In this document: positions 16,119 through 25,509 of the stretch, piece after piece | Position numbering within the stretch: the stretch's first letter is position 1 | Layout of the letters: each line of letters starts with the position of its first letter | Assembly (NCBI GenBank): GCA_964598225.1 | Contig: CAZRBG010000033.1 | Coordinates: 1-64,000, forward strand | DNA length: 64,000 bases | Direction: 5' to 3' | DNA from: SG8-4 sp964598225 | GTDB taxonomy: Bacteria > Planctomycetota > Phycisphaerae > Sedimentisphaerales > Anaerobacaceae | The notes under the pieces: model-generated | Database searches by the model: none | Seen by the model: the letters and a program-made list of their open reading frames with translations, nothing else | What the model was told of the DNA's origin: nothing | Position numbers and translations under genes: made by a program

Positions 16119-17198
16119 TCACCTTCTTACTCGCGCGTTGCCCTGCCAGATGCTCCAGACCTGCTCTTCGTCGGCGGGCTGAGCGTAGTCGGTCAGCATT
16201 GTGGTGGCCAGAGCCCCGGTGGCCCAGCCGAAATGGACCCATTTTTCCGGCTCCCAGCCCTTCAGAATGGCATAGAGCAGTCCGCCGACGAAGGCGTCGC
16301 CGCCGCCGATCCGGTCGAGCACTGTGATCTCTCGAGGCTCGACCACGTGCCAGTTGTCGCCTTCGGACATGATCGCGCCCCAAAGGTGGCAGTTGGCGCT
16401 GACGACCTCTCGCAGCGTCGTGGCAAAGACAGTAGCATTGGGATAGGCCTTCTTGGCGTTATTTATCATGACCTTGAAGCTCTCGATCTTAGCCGCCAGG
16501 CCTTCACCGCCCGCCTCGGGACCCTCGATGCCCAGACAAAGCTGGAAATCCTCTTCGTTGCCGACGAGAATGTCCGCAATACCGGCGATTTGCCCGAAGA
16601 TGTCGTGCAGCTCATCCTCACGGCCCTTCCAGAATGATGCGCGATGGTTCAGGTCGAAGGAAACCCTGGTCCTGTGCTTCTTGGCGGCCTTGGCGATTTC
16701 GAGGCAAAACTTGCCGGTCTCGGGCGAAAGAGCACCGATGAGGCCGGAGATGTGGACGATTTGCACACGTTCTTTGCCGAAGATCCTCTCCAGGTCGAAA
16801 TCCTTGACGTTCAGGGTTCGTCCCACCTCCCCGGCGCGATCATTGTGCACCCGCGGGCCGCGCGAGCCGGCGCCGGTACCGGCGATATTGAACTGATGGC
16901 GATAGCCCCAGGGGCCGCCCTGATCCACTTCCGGGCCTTCGTAATCTATGTGACGGCCGGCCAGATCGTCCTTTATGAACCGGGCGATCGGGCTGTCCTT
17001 GACAAACGTCGTCAACACTTTGCAAGGCAGGCCCAGAAAGCTGGACACGCTGGCCACGTTCGATTCGGCACTGGTGGCCTGCAAGATGAACGTCTTGCTG
17101 CAGTGAACCGGCTGGGCGTTGACCGGCGTAATCCGACACCCCATACTCGTGGGTACGAGAAGGCAATAGCTGTAATCCCGGCGAAATTCGATAGTCAT
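16119..17198 (-). CDS. PfkB-family sugar kinase, probably 2-keto-3-deoxygluconate kinase
   Basis: A 359-residue ribokinase-fold enzyme. GLPCKVLTTFVKDSPIARFI in the N-terminal half and DRIGGGDAFVGGLLYAIL near the C-terminus are the PfkB signatures, with the Asp of GGGD the catalytic base. HISGLIGALS and VSFDLNHRASFWKG are close to blocks seen in KDG kinases, which phosphorylate 2-keto-3-deoxygluconate from uronic acid breakdown. That function would suit the polysaccharide island to the right, but ribokinase or fructokinase activity cannot be excluded. I prefer ATG at 17196-17198 over the TTG two codons upstream because AAGGA is nine bases ahead of the ATG. Confidence 0.8.
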   Translation of the reverse strand: MTIEFRRDYSYCLLVPTSMGCRITPVNAQPVHCSKTFILQATSAESNVASVSSFLGLPCKVLTTFVKDSPIARFIKDDLAGRHIDYEGPEVDQGGPWGYRHQFNIAGTGAGSRGPRVHNDRAGEVGRTLNVKDFDLERIFGKERVQIVHISGLIGALSPETGKFCLEIAKAAKKHRTRVSFDLNHRASFWKGREDELHDIFGQIAGIADILVGNEEDFQLCLGIEGPEAGGEGLAAKIESFKVMINNAKKAYPNATVFATTLREVVSANCHLWGAIMSEGDNWHVVEPREITVLDRIGGGDAFVGGLLYAILKGWEPEKWVHFGWATGALATTMLTDYAQPADEEQVWSIWQGNARVRR

Positions 17199-17704
17199 AG
17201 ACAATTTTCCTTATTCTTAAATAATGTTGCCAACGTGTTTTATAACCGAAAGTGGAATCATCGCAGCTAAACCGGCTCTTGTCAACAATTCCTTGGACGC
17301 AAAAGGAGCAAACCAAAACAGACAAGGCCACGATCAACAGCAATTTCTTGTTACTATTCCAAAGAGTGGGGGGGAATGTCGCTGTGCAATTTGCCGGCAG
17401 CCAATTGCGTTTATCGCCTTGCCGGCTACCAGCATTCCTGGGGACTCCTCACGGAGAATCGCAAATCCATAGAGCTATCCCCCGCCGGGAAATTGGTGTT
17501 GTCTGCTGTCAGCCCTAATGCGATAAACGCCAATGTGTCGATACCATTGCTGCTCCAGACTTTTCAGACGATAGTAAATTCTTGCAGATATAGTAGATGC
17601 ACATTAAGGATTTTCCTTATTGACAATTTGTGCGGCCTGGTGTAAATCCACTAGACGTTTTTCATGGATGTTTTGTGGATTGGCTTAGTTAGGAGACGCT
17701 TGAT
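17199..17704. other. Intergenic region between the kinase and the DUF3568 lipoprotein gene
   Basis: About 500 bases without a supported gene; several frames are open but none resembles a protein. A well-separated inverted pair, GCGTTTATCG near 17407 and CGATAAACGC near 17520, is visible. The right end holds a promoter-like sequence for the next gene. Confidence 0.5.
17620..17648 (+). promoter_or_regulatory. Predicted sigma-70-type promoter for the DUF3568 lipoprotein gene
   Basis: TTGACA at 17620-17625, a 17-base spacer and TAAATC at 17643-17648. Start of transcription would be about 50 bases before the ATG at 17705. Confidence 0.45.
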
Positions 17705-18115
17705 ATGAATAGAACAACAATATCGATGGCCTGGTGTGTTTTGCTTGCAGCACTCGTTAGCCTGTCCTTCGCTCCGGTCGGATGCTCGCCCACACTCGTC
17801 GGCGAGAATACCGCCGTTTATTCCATGGGCAGGCTCCACGCGCGCCTGGATCGGGACATGACTTCCGTATACCAGGCATCCGTCACGGCTCTAGAGGAGA
17901 TGGAGGTCACGGTCACCGAGAGCAAAAAGGACGTCTTCGCAGCCAGAGTAGCCGGAAAGACCGCCGACGAAAGAAATATCTCGATAGAGATCGAGCCGGA
18001 AGGCGAGTTGAGCACTCGGCTGACAATCCGTACCGGCATCATCGGCGGTGAAACCGAGTCCCGCGCCCGTGCCGTTTTCAGCAAAATACGCGAACAACTC
18101 GGCATGACGGAATAA
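17705..18115 (+). CDS. DUF3568-family lipoprotein
   Basis: A 136-residue protein with a lipoprotein signal: a hydrophobic stretch ending in SFAPVGCS, so the mature protein would be membrane-tethered at the Cys. The rest matches the small DUF3568 family: LHARLDRDMTSVYQASVTAL, VTVTESKKDVFAARVAGKTA and a C-terminal RTGIIGGETESRARAVF. The family is of unknown function and frequent in anaerobic bacteria. A good GGAGACGCTTGAT ribosome-binding site precedes the ATG. It appears monocistronic. Confidence 0.8.
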   Translation: MNRTTISMAWCVLLAALVSLSFAPVGCSPTLVGENTAVYSMGRLHARLDRDMTSVYQASVTALEEMEVTVTESKKDVFAARVAGKTADERNISIEIEPEGELSTRLTIRTGIIGGETESRARAVFSKIREQLGMTE

Positions 18116-18183
18116 AGACAACGAGCAATGACCCTCTTGAGCCGACTTTCGCGAGACCGAATCGGTCGATAGGATGGACTCTT

Positions 18184-18210
18184 AAGTGTGTAGAGTAAAA
18201 TTATACACTT
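18184..18210 (+). promoter_or_regulatory. Palindromic operator-like sequence upstream of the DUF1593 gene
   Basis: AAGTGTGTA at 18184-18192 and TATACACTT at 18202-18210 form an inverted repeat separated by nine bases, 22 bases before the ATG. It could be a repressor operator or a short hairpin in the leader. Confidence 0.4.
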
Positions 18211-18231
18211 TTGTCACAAAGAAAGTACGAC

Positions 18232-19425
18232 ATGAAACTTTCTCAAATTGCTGTTCTCGTTTTATCGATCACAGTACCGGGATTGGCTCTTGAAGTAGAA
18301 GGCTTTACTCCGGATAAGACTTTCACCTATAAAGAGATCGACTCGTCCGGGTTGAAGATTCATGTCTTTTTCCCGCCGAATCATGTGAAATCCGACAAGC
18401 GCCCGGCGATTGTATTCTTCTTTGGCGGCGACAAGCTGATTCCCGTAGCCACCGCGGAAAGATACCTGAAAGGAAAGCCGACATTGCGTGGCAGTTCGGA
18501 ACCTAATGACGGCGAAAAACCGCGCGTTATTGTCTCCACGGACATCGGCGGCAGCGATCCCGATGATTTTCAGTCTATGGTGCACTATCTGATCTATGCA
18601 GATGTTTTCGATACCGAGGGTCTGATAAGTTCTCCCCCGCACGGCGGCCGGGTGAAAGATATACTGGAGTGCATCGCGGCGTACGAGAAGGATTATACCA
18701 ACCTTCGCACCTGGTCGGAAGATTACCCGTCTCCGGACGCTTTGCGCCGGGTGACAAAACAAGGAGCGATTGATCCCCAGTCCGGAGATTTGCCGGACAA
18801 GAAGATCAGTGAGGGAGCAGAGTTCATCGTCGAAAGGGCCGGGGCCGACGATTCGAGACCTCTGTATGTGCTCGTGTGGGGTTCCATCACCGACGTGGCG
18901 CAAGCTGTTCACAAGGATCCTGGAATCAAGAGCATGCTGCGAGTATACTCCATCGGTTCATGGAATACCCGGCAGGACCCAAGGGCACGAGATTATCTAT
19001 TCAACAATCACCAGGACCTCTGGTGGATCGAGAGCGACTCGACGTTTCGCGGGATGTACATGGGCGGCGTACAGGACAACGATTTGGGCAATCGAAGTTT
19101 CCCGGCCAAGCACGTCGAGGGTCACGGCCATCTGGGATCGCTCTTCATGCAAAAGAAGGCGGATATAAAGATGGGCGACACTCCCAGCGTATTGTACCTG
19201 CTGCATGGCGACCCGGATAAACCCGAGACTCCTCATTGGGGCGGCGCATTTGTACGACCGGAACCGGACAAAAGACCCACATACTGGCATGACAATCCGG
19301 ACGCATCATTATCCTTCAATGGAAGGCAAGGTGCAAAAACCGTCAACAACTGGCGCAAAGAATATCTGCTTGATTGGAAGCAGCGAATGGACCGCGCACT
19401 CAAAAAGAAATCAGCCTCGGACTGA
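18232..19425 (+). CDS. DUF1593 nucleoside-hydrolase-like exported protein with an esterase-like N-terminal graft
   Basis: A 397-residue exported protein. ATG 18232 gives a signal peptide MKLSQIAVLVLSITVPGLAL; the TTG further up is rejected. Residues 98-380 are a DUF1593 domain, related to nucleoside hydrolases, with VSTDIGGSDPDDFQSM, LVWGSITDVAQAV and YSIGSWNTRQDPRARDYLF. Such proteins accompany CAZymes in many Bacteroidetes and Planctomycetes. Residues 25-66 instead match the first two strands of BD-FAE-type carboxylesterases (LKIHVFFPPN, SDKRPAIVFFFGG), broken right where the oxyanion HGGG-like motif should continue. It therefore looks like a chimera of an esterase head and a DUF1593 body. 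Confidence 0.8.
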   Translation: MKLSQIAVLVLSITVPGLALEVEGFTPDKTFTYKEIDSSGLKIHVFFPPNHVKSDKRPAIVFFFGGDKLIPVATAERYLKGKPTLRGSSEPNDGEKPRVIVSTDIGGSDPDDFQSMVHYLIYADVFDTEGLISSPPHGGRVKDILECIAAYEKDYTNLRTWSEDYPSPDALRRVTKQGAIDPQSGDLPDKKISEGAEFIVERAGADDSRPLYVLVWGSITDVAQAVHKDPGIKSMLRVYSIGSWNTRQDPRARDYLFNNHQDLWWIESDSTFRGMYMGGVQDNDLGNRSFPAKHVEGHGHLGSLFMQKKADIKMGDTPSVLYLLHGDPDKPETPHWGGAFVRPEPDKRPTYWHDNPDASLSFNGRQGAKTVNNWRKEYLLDWKQRMDRALKKKSASD

Positions 19426-19502
19426 GAAACTATCGCTTTCCTGACAAACGGTCATGTTTTCTCAGGACACCACAATTTGTCCTCCATTTGGCTCGTCCGC
19501 GT

Positions 19503-22500
19503 TTAATGACTGGCGGACAGTTGCGGAGCCTCGACCAGTCCGGATGGGAAGAATTTGTACTTTTCGGGTGGTTGAGTGGTTCTGCCCGACCATATCCAGC
19601 TCCAGATGCCCGGCAGACCGTCGCTGAAATGCGGTCCCATCATGTTCTTAAGATTCCCCGCGACGATCACTTCCAAAGTGTGGCCCCCGGCATCAAGCGG
19701 CTTGTCGAGTTCCAGGCAATCCGGCGGCCATGCGATAACACCCACGTCATCGCTGTCGATTTTGACGCGTGCCGCCGAGCCATTCCACTTCGGCAACGAG
19801 ACGACTACCTTGTTAGTCGCCGCTTCGAGAGAAAATGAGTAGCGGTATTTGACCTTGCCGGCATAGAAGGGCAGGCCCTGATCCTTCCAATATCCGAGGG
19901 TTAGCCTCTCGGATCGGGTGATTGAGAAGCCGGATTTTGCCGCATCGAGTGAAAACTCGCCGAGTACGTACAACGGCATGATCTCACACAGGGGATGCAT
20001 TCGTTTCGCCGTGAGTTCAAGAGTATTTGCTCCTTTGTGAACGGCTCGACCGATTCGTGTTCGGCGAATATTCGGATCGAACCAGCGCTCGGCATCTGAG
20101 AAGTCCAGCAGAGTGTCGTTAAGTGTTATTGTGTAGAGCCGCGGTCGTTCAATGGCAACTTCCAGAGTTTCCCGCACGGTGTCAAATGAGTTCGGCTCCA
20201 CCGTAAAGTGATAGGAGACGTTAAAGCCCGAATCCGGCGGAAACTGCTTGTCGATTAACGTCCGGCGGAACTGTGACGACTGGCTCCAGATGTTCTTATC
20301 GCAGCCGTGTGCTTTCCAGTTTGTTTGATCTGCTACCGTAGTGTTTACGCCCTTTGCAACGGTATCGCCAACCTTCAAGTCACAAAAAAGCAGGACGAAA
20401 ACGTTCTTTTTCAAAGGCTCGATAGACTCCTGGGTTAGCTCCACTTTTCTGAGCTCTTGATCCCGTTTGGCAACAGCCCCACTTAATGCTTGCGGGCTCG
20501 CCACGAACAGTGCATGGCCGTAACGGGGCAATTCCAGGGTGAACGTTTGCCCGTCGTCCGTACGGCTGCTTGCCACTTCCGACATCGCACCGTTGACTGT
20601 GTCGAGTTTGTAAAGACTGTGCCCTTCAACTCGCACCTCAGCTCGAAAAGACTCATCCCAGGGATGGCAGAAGAAGTAGATGATTGAGCCGTCCGGCCTG
20701 ACGCGACGCTGCCAGCAGAGCCCATTCGGCAAAGGCGAGCCGTCAGATCGGCTGATGAATGGTCTGTAAGCTTTCCGAAGTGCGGAAGTCAGTTCGCCCG
20801 CATCCGAAAATGGTTTCCATTGATCGGCGTGTTTGCGAGCGAGTGCTTTTGCTTTGGAACTGCGGCGTCCGTCGATATAGACCGGCGGTTCCGAACAAGC
20901 ATACACTACGCCGCCCACGCGGAGGTACTCTTGCATACGTCGGTATGTGGCGGTCATCCAGTTGTCCATGCCGGGTGGAATTACGACCGCCTCGTAAGTG
21001 GCCTTTCCTACTCTCAGGCGATTGCCGTCAATCGAACCCAGTTCGGCAATAGTAAGCTCGTCGCCCAGATCGAAGTCAATCTGCCCGGAATGTAGTTTAC
21101 CCAGGAACCGGCACTGGCTGTCTTTGAGTTGCTTCAACTTGTTTTCTTTGGGTTCCCGTCCGAGAAGGAATCCTTTGTGTTGATGATGTATCCAGCCCGA
21201 TGTGTCCGGATGGAGCACGAGGAACCTGTTGTCCTCTTTTCCCTGTGACAAAGCGTAAACAACCCGGCCGACGTGTCTGCTCTGCAAGTCGTAGCTGTCC
21301 CACCACGGAGCGTGATCGCTTATAGTTTGCGGCCAGTCGTATTTTCTCGACCCGGCAAGAGTTTGATAGCTCAAATGCGGCGTCATTACACTGACGCCGT
21401 TGGCCAGCAGAAAGTCCTCCAGCGGTTTGAACTCGCGCAATGCCATGCCGTAACCGCCCGCCCCGGATGATTCACACAGCAGCTTCTCGTAGCCCAACTG
21501 ATTGCCGATGCTGCTGAGTTCCTTTTGGTTCAGGTACGCGAGCAATTGATCTTCAAATTTAGTTGGAAAAAAGTGAAAACCCAGAAGATCCGTTCCCGGC
21601 GCCTGCATCCAGCGATAAGTGTGCATTACAACCGGCTGCTTCTGCGGCGTGGGCCATTCATGCTCCCAGAGATGGCCGGTAAAGGCCAGATCGTGCCGTT
21701 CGCACCATTGGTAGATAGGCTTGATGAAGTTGTCTATCCAAAGTCTGGTAACGGTCTTGTAATAGTCGAATCGCACAACGGTCGAACCTGGGCCGCCGAA
21801 ACACAGAGGGCCAATCTTGGACAGAAGATCGTAACCATGCTCGCGATTGAACTCTTTGAGCAGGTTATCCGACCACGGCAGCCCCTTCGCGCCGGGCATG
21901 TCCGGTTCGTCTGTGAATACGTACTTGATAGTCTTGTCGAAGTCGCTCTCGAAGTGGTCCGCATACTTGTCGTGCGTTACCTCAATAAACGCCTCTGCCG
22001 TCTCCCGCCGCAATACATCCGGATACGGAAAGCCGCCGTGTTTGTGACTGGCTTCTAACTGACGGACTACAATGGCCCAGACCGGGTTTTGCGGCGTCGT
22101 CTTGTCGATGGCTTCTTTCGATACTCGTCGCGGCAGGGTGTTAGGATCCGTAAGCACAAAGTATGCCAAAGCTTTTTCGCTCGCAGGCCGAAGTGGTTTC
22201 GTAATCTTAAGAGCGGTTATGTAATGAGCTGCCAGATCGGGATTTGCAGCCATCACTTCACCGCTCGCAAATCCGGACGGAAATCCGTTCTCGTCGTAAA
22301 TGTGGCATTCCATCCCCAGCCGCTTGCATTCATCGAGCGTATATCGCCACAACTCGAACCATTCGGCCGACAGGTATTCCGTTATCAGTCCCGGACGGGG
22401 ATGGATAAAGACACCGCCGATTCCTTCTTCTTCGTATTGTTGAAGCATTTCGGCGACTCGTTGTTTGTTCACATTGCCGTTCCACACGAAGAAAATCTGC

Positions 22501-22655
22501 GGACGCGCCCACGCCGGCGTATTTTCAAATTCGGCGAGCCAGGAGGGAAAAGTCTTCTGCCCGGCAGCAGGCACAGCCGAGGAATTGAAAGTGTGCAGAA
22601 TCATAAACAGTATAAGCAAAGTCTTTAGAAATAGTATGCTATCCTTGGTCTTCAT
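19503..22655 (-). CDS. Large exported glycoside hydrolase, GH106-like (alpha-L-rhamnosidase type)
   Basis: A 1050-residue protein with a signal peptide (LLILFMILHTFNSSAVPA). The N-terminal half has the GH106-like barrel blocks ARPQIFFVWNGNVNK, GGVFIHPRPGLITEYLSAEW and MECHIYDENGFPSGFASGEV, and the mid-part has LPWSDNLLKEFNREHGYDLL. The C-terminal 300 residues hold galactose-binding-like beta-sandwich segments (KYRYSFSLEAATNKVVVSLP). The family removes alpha-L-rhamnose from plant or algal polysaccharides. The closest match could also be one of the uncharacterised GH106 relatives. It is divergent from the GH26 gene at 22865. Confidence 0.8.
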   Translation of the reverse strand: MKTKDSILFLKTLLILFMILHTFNSSAVPAAGQKTFPSWLAEFENTPAWARPQIFFVWNGNVNKQRVAEMLQQYEEEGIGGVFIHPRPGLITEYLSAEWFELWRYTLDECKRLGMECHIYDENGFPSGFASGEVMAANPDLAAHYITALKITKPLRPASEKALAYFVLTDPNTLPRRVSKEAIDKTTPQNPVWAIVVRQLEASHKHGGFPYPDVLRRETAEAFIEVTHDKYADHFESDFDKTIKYVFTDEPDMPGAKGLPWSDNLLKEFNREHGYDLLSKIGPLCFGGPGSTVVRFDYYKTVTRLWIDNFIKPIYQWCERHDLAFTGHLWEHEWPTPQKQPVVMHTYRWMQAPGTDLLGFHFFPTKFEDQLLAYLNQKELSSIGNQLGYEKLLCESSGAGGYGMALREFKPLEDFLLANGVSVMTPHLSYQTLAGSRKYDWPQTISDHAPWWDSYDLQSRHVGRVVYALSQGKEDNRFLVLHPDTSGWIHHQHKGFLLGREPKENKLKQLKDSQCRFLGKLHSGQIDFDLGDELTIAELGSIDGNRLRVGKATYEAVVIPPGMDNWMTATYRRMQEYLRVGGVVYACSEPPVYIDGRRSSKAKALARKHADQWKPFSDAGELTSALRKAYRPFISRSDGSPLPNGLCWQRRVRPDGSIIYFFCHPWDESFRAEVRVEGHSLYKLDTVNGAMSEVASSRTDDGQTFTLELPRYGHALFVASPQALSGAVAKRDQELRKVELTQESIEPLKKNVFVLLFCDLKVGDTVAKGVNTTVADQTNWKAHGCDKNIWSQSSQFRRTLIDKQFPPDSGFNVSYHFTVEPNSFDTVRETLEVAIERPRLYTITLNDTLLDFSDAERWFDPNIRRTRIGRAVHKGANTLELTAKRMHPLCEIMPLYVLGEFSLDAAKSGFSITRSERLTLGYWKDQGLPFYAGKVKYRYSFSLEAATNKVVVSLPKWNGSAARVKIDSDDVGVIAWPPDCLELDKPLDAGGHTLEVIVAGNLKNMMGPHFSDGLPGIWSWIWSGRTTQPPEKYKFFPSGLVEAPQLSASH

Positions 22656-22754
22656 GATGTCTCAACAGTGTTCCTCAAGAATCAATCTTAGCTCCTGACG
22701 TTAGGATAATGTGCCGTTACGCGTAATCACCATTGACGGGGGCCGGAAGACACA

Positions 22755-22783
22755 TTGCTATTTTGATTATCTTTCGATATATT
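22755..22783 (+). promoter_or_regulatory. Predicted promoter of the GH26 gene
   Basis: TTGCTA at 22755-22760, 17-base spacer and TATATT at 22778-22783, about 80 bases before the ATG at 22865. Confidence 0.35.
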
Positions 22784-22864
22784 GTACTATAAGCTACCAC
22801 CAAAGAAAAGATCGTTAGCGATTATGATCGAAAGTGTGTTGACTCAACGTTGAAAGGAAGTGTG

Positions 22865-23938
22865 ATGAGAAAGCGTAACATTGCGTGTGCAGCGATTCTT
22901 TTGATCGCCGGCTTTTCCAGTGCCCCTGGCGCAGTTGAGCCCTGCAATCCGGATCTCATACAGGAAGCAAGAGTTGTTTTGAACTACCTGGAGTCGACCT
23001 ATGGTGAGAAGACGCTGGTCGGGCAGGATAAATTCGGCGACGCCGAAAAGGCCTTCAAAGCCGGCGGCAAATGGCCCGCTATCATCAGCTCGGACCTTTG
23101 CGGCTGGCAGAAGGAGCGCTGGAATAAGCAGTACCGGCGAACTATCCAGAAAGCCGTCGATCGCTCAAAAAAGTGGTGGCACGACGAAGGCGGCATAGTT
23201 TCCTTTGCCTGGCACTGGGCTAATCCGCTGGGCGATGAGGGGACTTTTCAGGCTACGCGCCCCAAGTTCATGGACATAGACGTGGGTAAAGTCACAACTG
23301 CCGGTACTGAAGAACACAAGGCGGCCATGGAAGATTTAGCAAAGCACGCCGATTACCTCGAACAACTGGCCGAAGCGCGCGTTCCGGTCCTGTGGCGTCC
23401 GCTGCACGAAATCGAAGGCGGATGGTTCTGGTGGTCTGACACTGAGACGCCCGAAAACACTGCGGCTCTATGGCGGATGATGTTCGACTATCTCGTCAAG
23501 GAGCGTAAACTTCATAATCTGATCTGGGTGTACAGTTCAGCGCTCAAGGCGGGCAGTCACGGCAAAGACGTCGAGGTTATAGACTATCGAAAGCGCTTTT
23601 ATCCGGGATCGCAGTATGTCGATATTGCGGGAATTGACATCTATACGAACAGTTGGTTCGGCTGGCCGGACTTTCGCGAGAGCGCTTATCCCAAAGCTTA
23701 CAAGATCATCCACAGTATCGCCCCCGACAAAATGCACGCGCTGTGCGAATGCCAGGGCATCCCCGATCCCGATATTATGATGAGTGAGGGGCCGCGATGG
23801 CTCTACTGCCTGCCCTGGTACGTCGGCAAGAATGAAAAATGGAATCCGTCCGATTGGGTCGCCAAAGTCTATCAGCACGAGCTTCTGATCACCCTTGACG
23901 AGCTGCCCGATTTTAACGGGGCTTCGCAACAGCAATAG
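22865..23938 (+). CDS. Exported GH26-family beta-mannanase-like enzyme
   Basis: A 357-residue protein with a signal peptide ending near FSSAPGAVEP. GH26 blocks are VSFAWHWANPLG, the acid/base region VLWRPLHEIEGGWFWWSD and the nucleophile region MHALCECQGIPDPD, where a Glu follows the final beta strand. YVDIAGIDIYTNSW is also typical. GH26 enzymes hydrolyse beta-1,4-mannan and mixed-linkage chains. ATG 22865 is chosen because AAAGGAAG sits at the right spacing; the upstream TTG is less likely. It is convergent with the esterase gene. Confidence 0.88.
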   Translation: MRKRNIACAAILLIAGFSSAPGAVEPCNPDLIQEARVVLNYLESTYGEKTLVGQDKFGDAEKAFKAGGKWPAIISSDLCGWQKERWNKQYRRTIQKAVDRSKKWWHDEGGIVSFAWHWANPLGDEGTFQATRPKFMDIDVGKVTTAGTEEHKAAMEDLAKHADYLEQLAEARVPVLWRPLHEIEGGWFWWSDTETPENTAALWRMMFDYLVKERKLHNLIWVYSSALKAGSHGKDVEVIDYRKRFYPGSQYVDIAGIDIYTNSWFGWPDFRESAYPKAYKIIHSIAPDKMHALCECQGIPDPDIMMSEGPRWLYCLPWYVGKNEKWNPSDWVAKVYQHELLITLDELPDFNGASQQQ

Positions 23939-24011
23939 AAAACAGGCTTTTGACAGGCGCTAATCCGTCATAGAAAAAGCCGCCGCCCGGAAACAAATCA
24001 GTAGCTTGTTT

Positions 24012-25439
24012 CTATCGATTGGCGTCCAGCAGTTTGTCGGATACGAAGCGTGCGACGCCGGGCCATCCGTTGTAACGCTCTTCTTCGCATTTGACGTTGT
24101 CCGCCCAGTAGTAGCTCTCGACGCCGATTTCGCTTAGGCGCCTATGAAGATGTTCACCGAATTTCGGATGGTGAGTGGCGTTGCCGCGGTCTTTGGCGGG
24201 AATCACGTCCTCCTGGCCGCCATAGACCAGCAGCATCGGCGGGTCATCGGCACTGGCTTGATGATAAGCCGAGAAGTCTTTGATGTACGGCATCACCTCA
24301 TCCCGCCGGGAGAGCCAGATTTCGAATCTTTCGGCCTTATCTTTCGCCAGTTCGCTACCGCTGAAGAAAGCATGCGCGCCGTAAGTGATGGAGGGAATCC
24401 AGCGCCGCATCTGTTTCGGGTCGAGCGATGTCTGCGCCTGAAGCGGCGTCGCACAGGTAACGCGTGTGGAGATGCGGGCGATAGGATCGGGGCTGTGCGG
24501 ATCGGCGAGATCGTCGACCATCGCCAGCCAGCAACTGGCCGCACCGCCGGCGCTGCCGCCGGTGAGGCATATCTTATCCGGATCGACTCCCAGTTCCCTC
24601 CCATGATAGCGGATGTATTGAATGCAACGCACGGCATCCAGCAAACTTGCAGCAACCGGAATTTTCATCCTGGGATGCGACTCAAACGCACTTACATAGC
24701 GATAATTGATGGAGACGAAGGCGATACCCCTTTCATTCCAGCGTGTTGCCTCGGAACCGACTCGCTTGTTCTTCTTGTCCAGCGCGCCCCAGCCGCCGCC
24801 GTGGATCATGATGTACATGGGCAAAGGTTTGTCCACCCCCGGCGTGAAATCCTCGGGATAATAAACGTCGAACGCGTGTTGCGCGTGCGGCCCGTATTGT
24901 CGGGAATGGACCTGTGGAATTCGCCCGACGTCCTTCTGAGCGATCACGCCGACGCGGAACGGCAATTCGCCAGAGGCCATTTCTACGGTGCATTCGAATC
25001 CCTTGCCATCAGGAAAGACCTTGTTTACGTTGCAGCCGATCAGCACGTTTTGGTCCTTGATCTCCGACAACTGGTCGAAACGCACTTGTTTCACATGGAC
25101 CAGCTTACGCGATGGAATCGGGTTGTCGCCGGCCGGCTCTTTGCCTGTAAGGGTAAAACGGTACGTGAACCTACCGACAACACTCATGGGGGTGACGGTA
25201 AAAGAATCATCGGTTACTTCTTCGAGCCCTTTACAGTTCATCGAAAACTTTCCGGGCTTCAAGTCATAAGGAGTAGTAAACCACGTCTTCTGCGTGCCCT
25301 CCACGGGCTCACCCTTTTTCGGGATCGGATAACGAGCCAACGGATCCTCGACAAGACAGTATTTATCGAAAAGAGATTCTGCTTTAGCCGGTGCCGGAAT
25401 CATTACAAAAACAATCAAGAATAAAACATATCTCTGCAT
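24012..25439 (-). CDS. Exported carbohydrate esterase, alpha/beta-hydrolase fold
   Basis: A 475-residue exported enzyme (signal peptide MQRYVLFLIVFVMIPAPAKA). The N-terminal ~180 residues are beta-rich and unassigned. The C-terminal part is an alpha/beta hydrolase with the oxyanion motif HGGGWG (213-218), the nucleophile elbow GGSAGG (Ser296) and a late YGGQEDVIPAKDRGNATHH region that can supply the Asp and His. It resembles BD-FAE/acetyl-xylan-esterase-like proteins of polysaccharide-utilisation loci. It is last in a four-gene minus-strand run with the sulfatase, FG-GAP and PQQ genes. Confidence 0.82.
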   Translation of the reverse strand: MQRYVLFLIVFVMIPAPAKAESLFDKYCLVEDPLARYPIPKKGEPVEGTQKTWFTTPYDLKPGKFSMNCKGLEEVTDDSFTVTPMSVVGRFTYRFTLTGKEPAGDNPIPSRKLVHVKQVRFDQLSEIKDQNVLIGCNVNKVFPDGKGFECTVEMASGELPFRVGVIAQKDVGRIPQVHSRQYGPHAQHAFDVYYPEDFTPGVDKPLPMYIMIHGGGWGALDKKNKRVGSEATRWNERGIAFVSINYRYVSAFESHPRMKIPVAASLLDAVRCIQYIRYHGRELGVDPDKICLTGGSAGGAASCWLAMVDDLADPHSPDPIARISTRVTCATPLQAQTSLDPKQMRRWIPSITYGAHAFFSGSELAKDKAERFEIWLSRRDEVMPYIKDFSAYHQASADDPPMLLVYGGQEDVIPAKDRGNATHHPKFGEHLHRRLSEIGVESYYWADNVKCEEERYNGWPGVARFVSDKLLDANR

Positions 25440-25509
25440 TATACATCTCCCGTTTAATATGTGTCTTATGTCACAGGTCCTTTTGCCGTCGGAGCAGGCT
25501 GCTATCAGA

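Noticed and set aside
16113..17270. Plus-strand ORFs opposite the PfkB kinase
   Set aside because: They mirror the kinase gene and carry no family signature.
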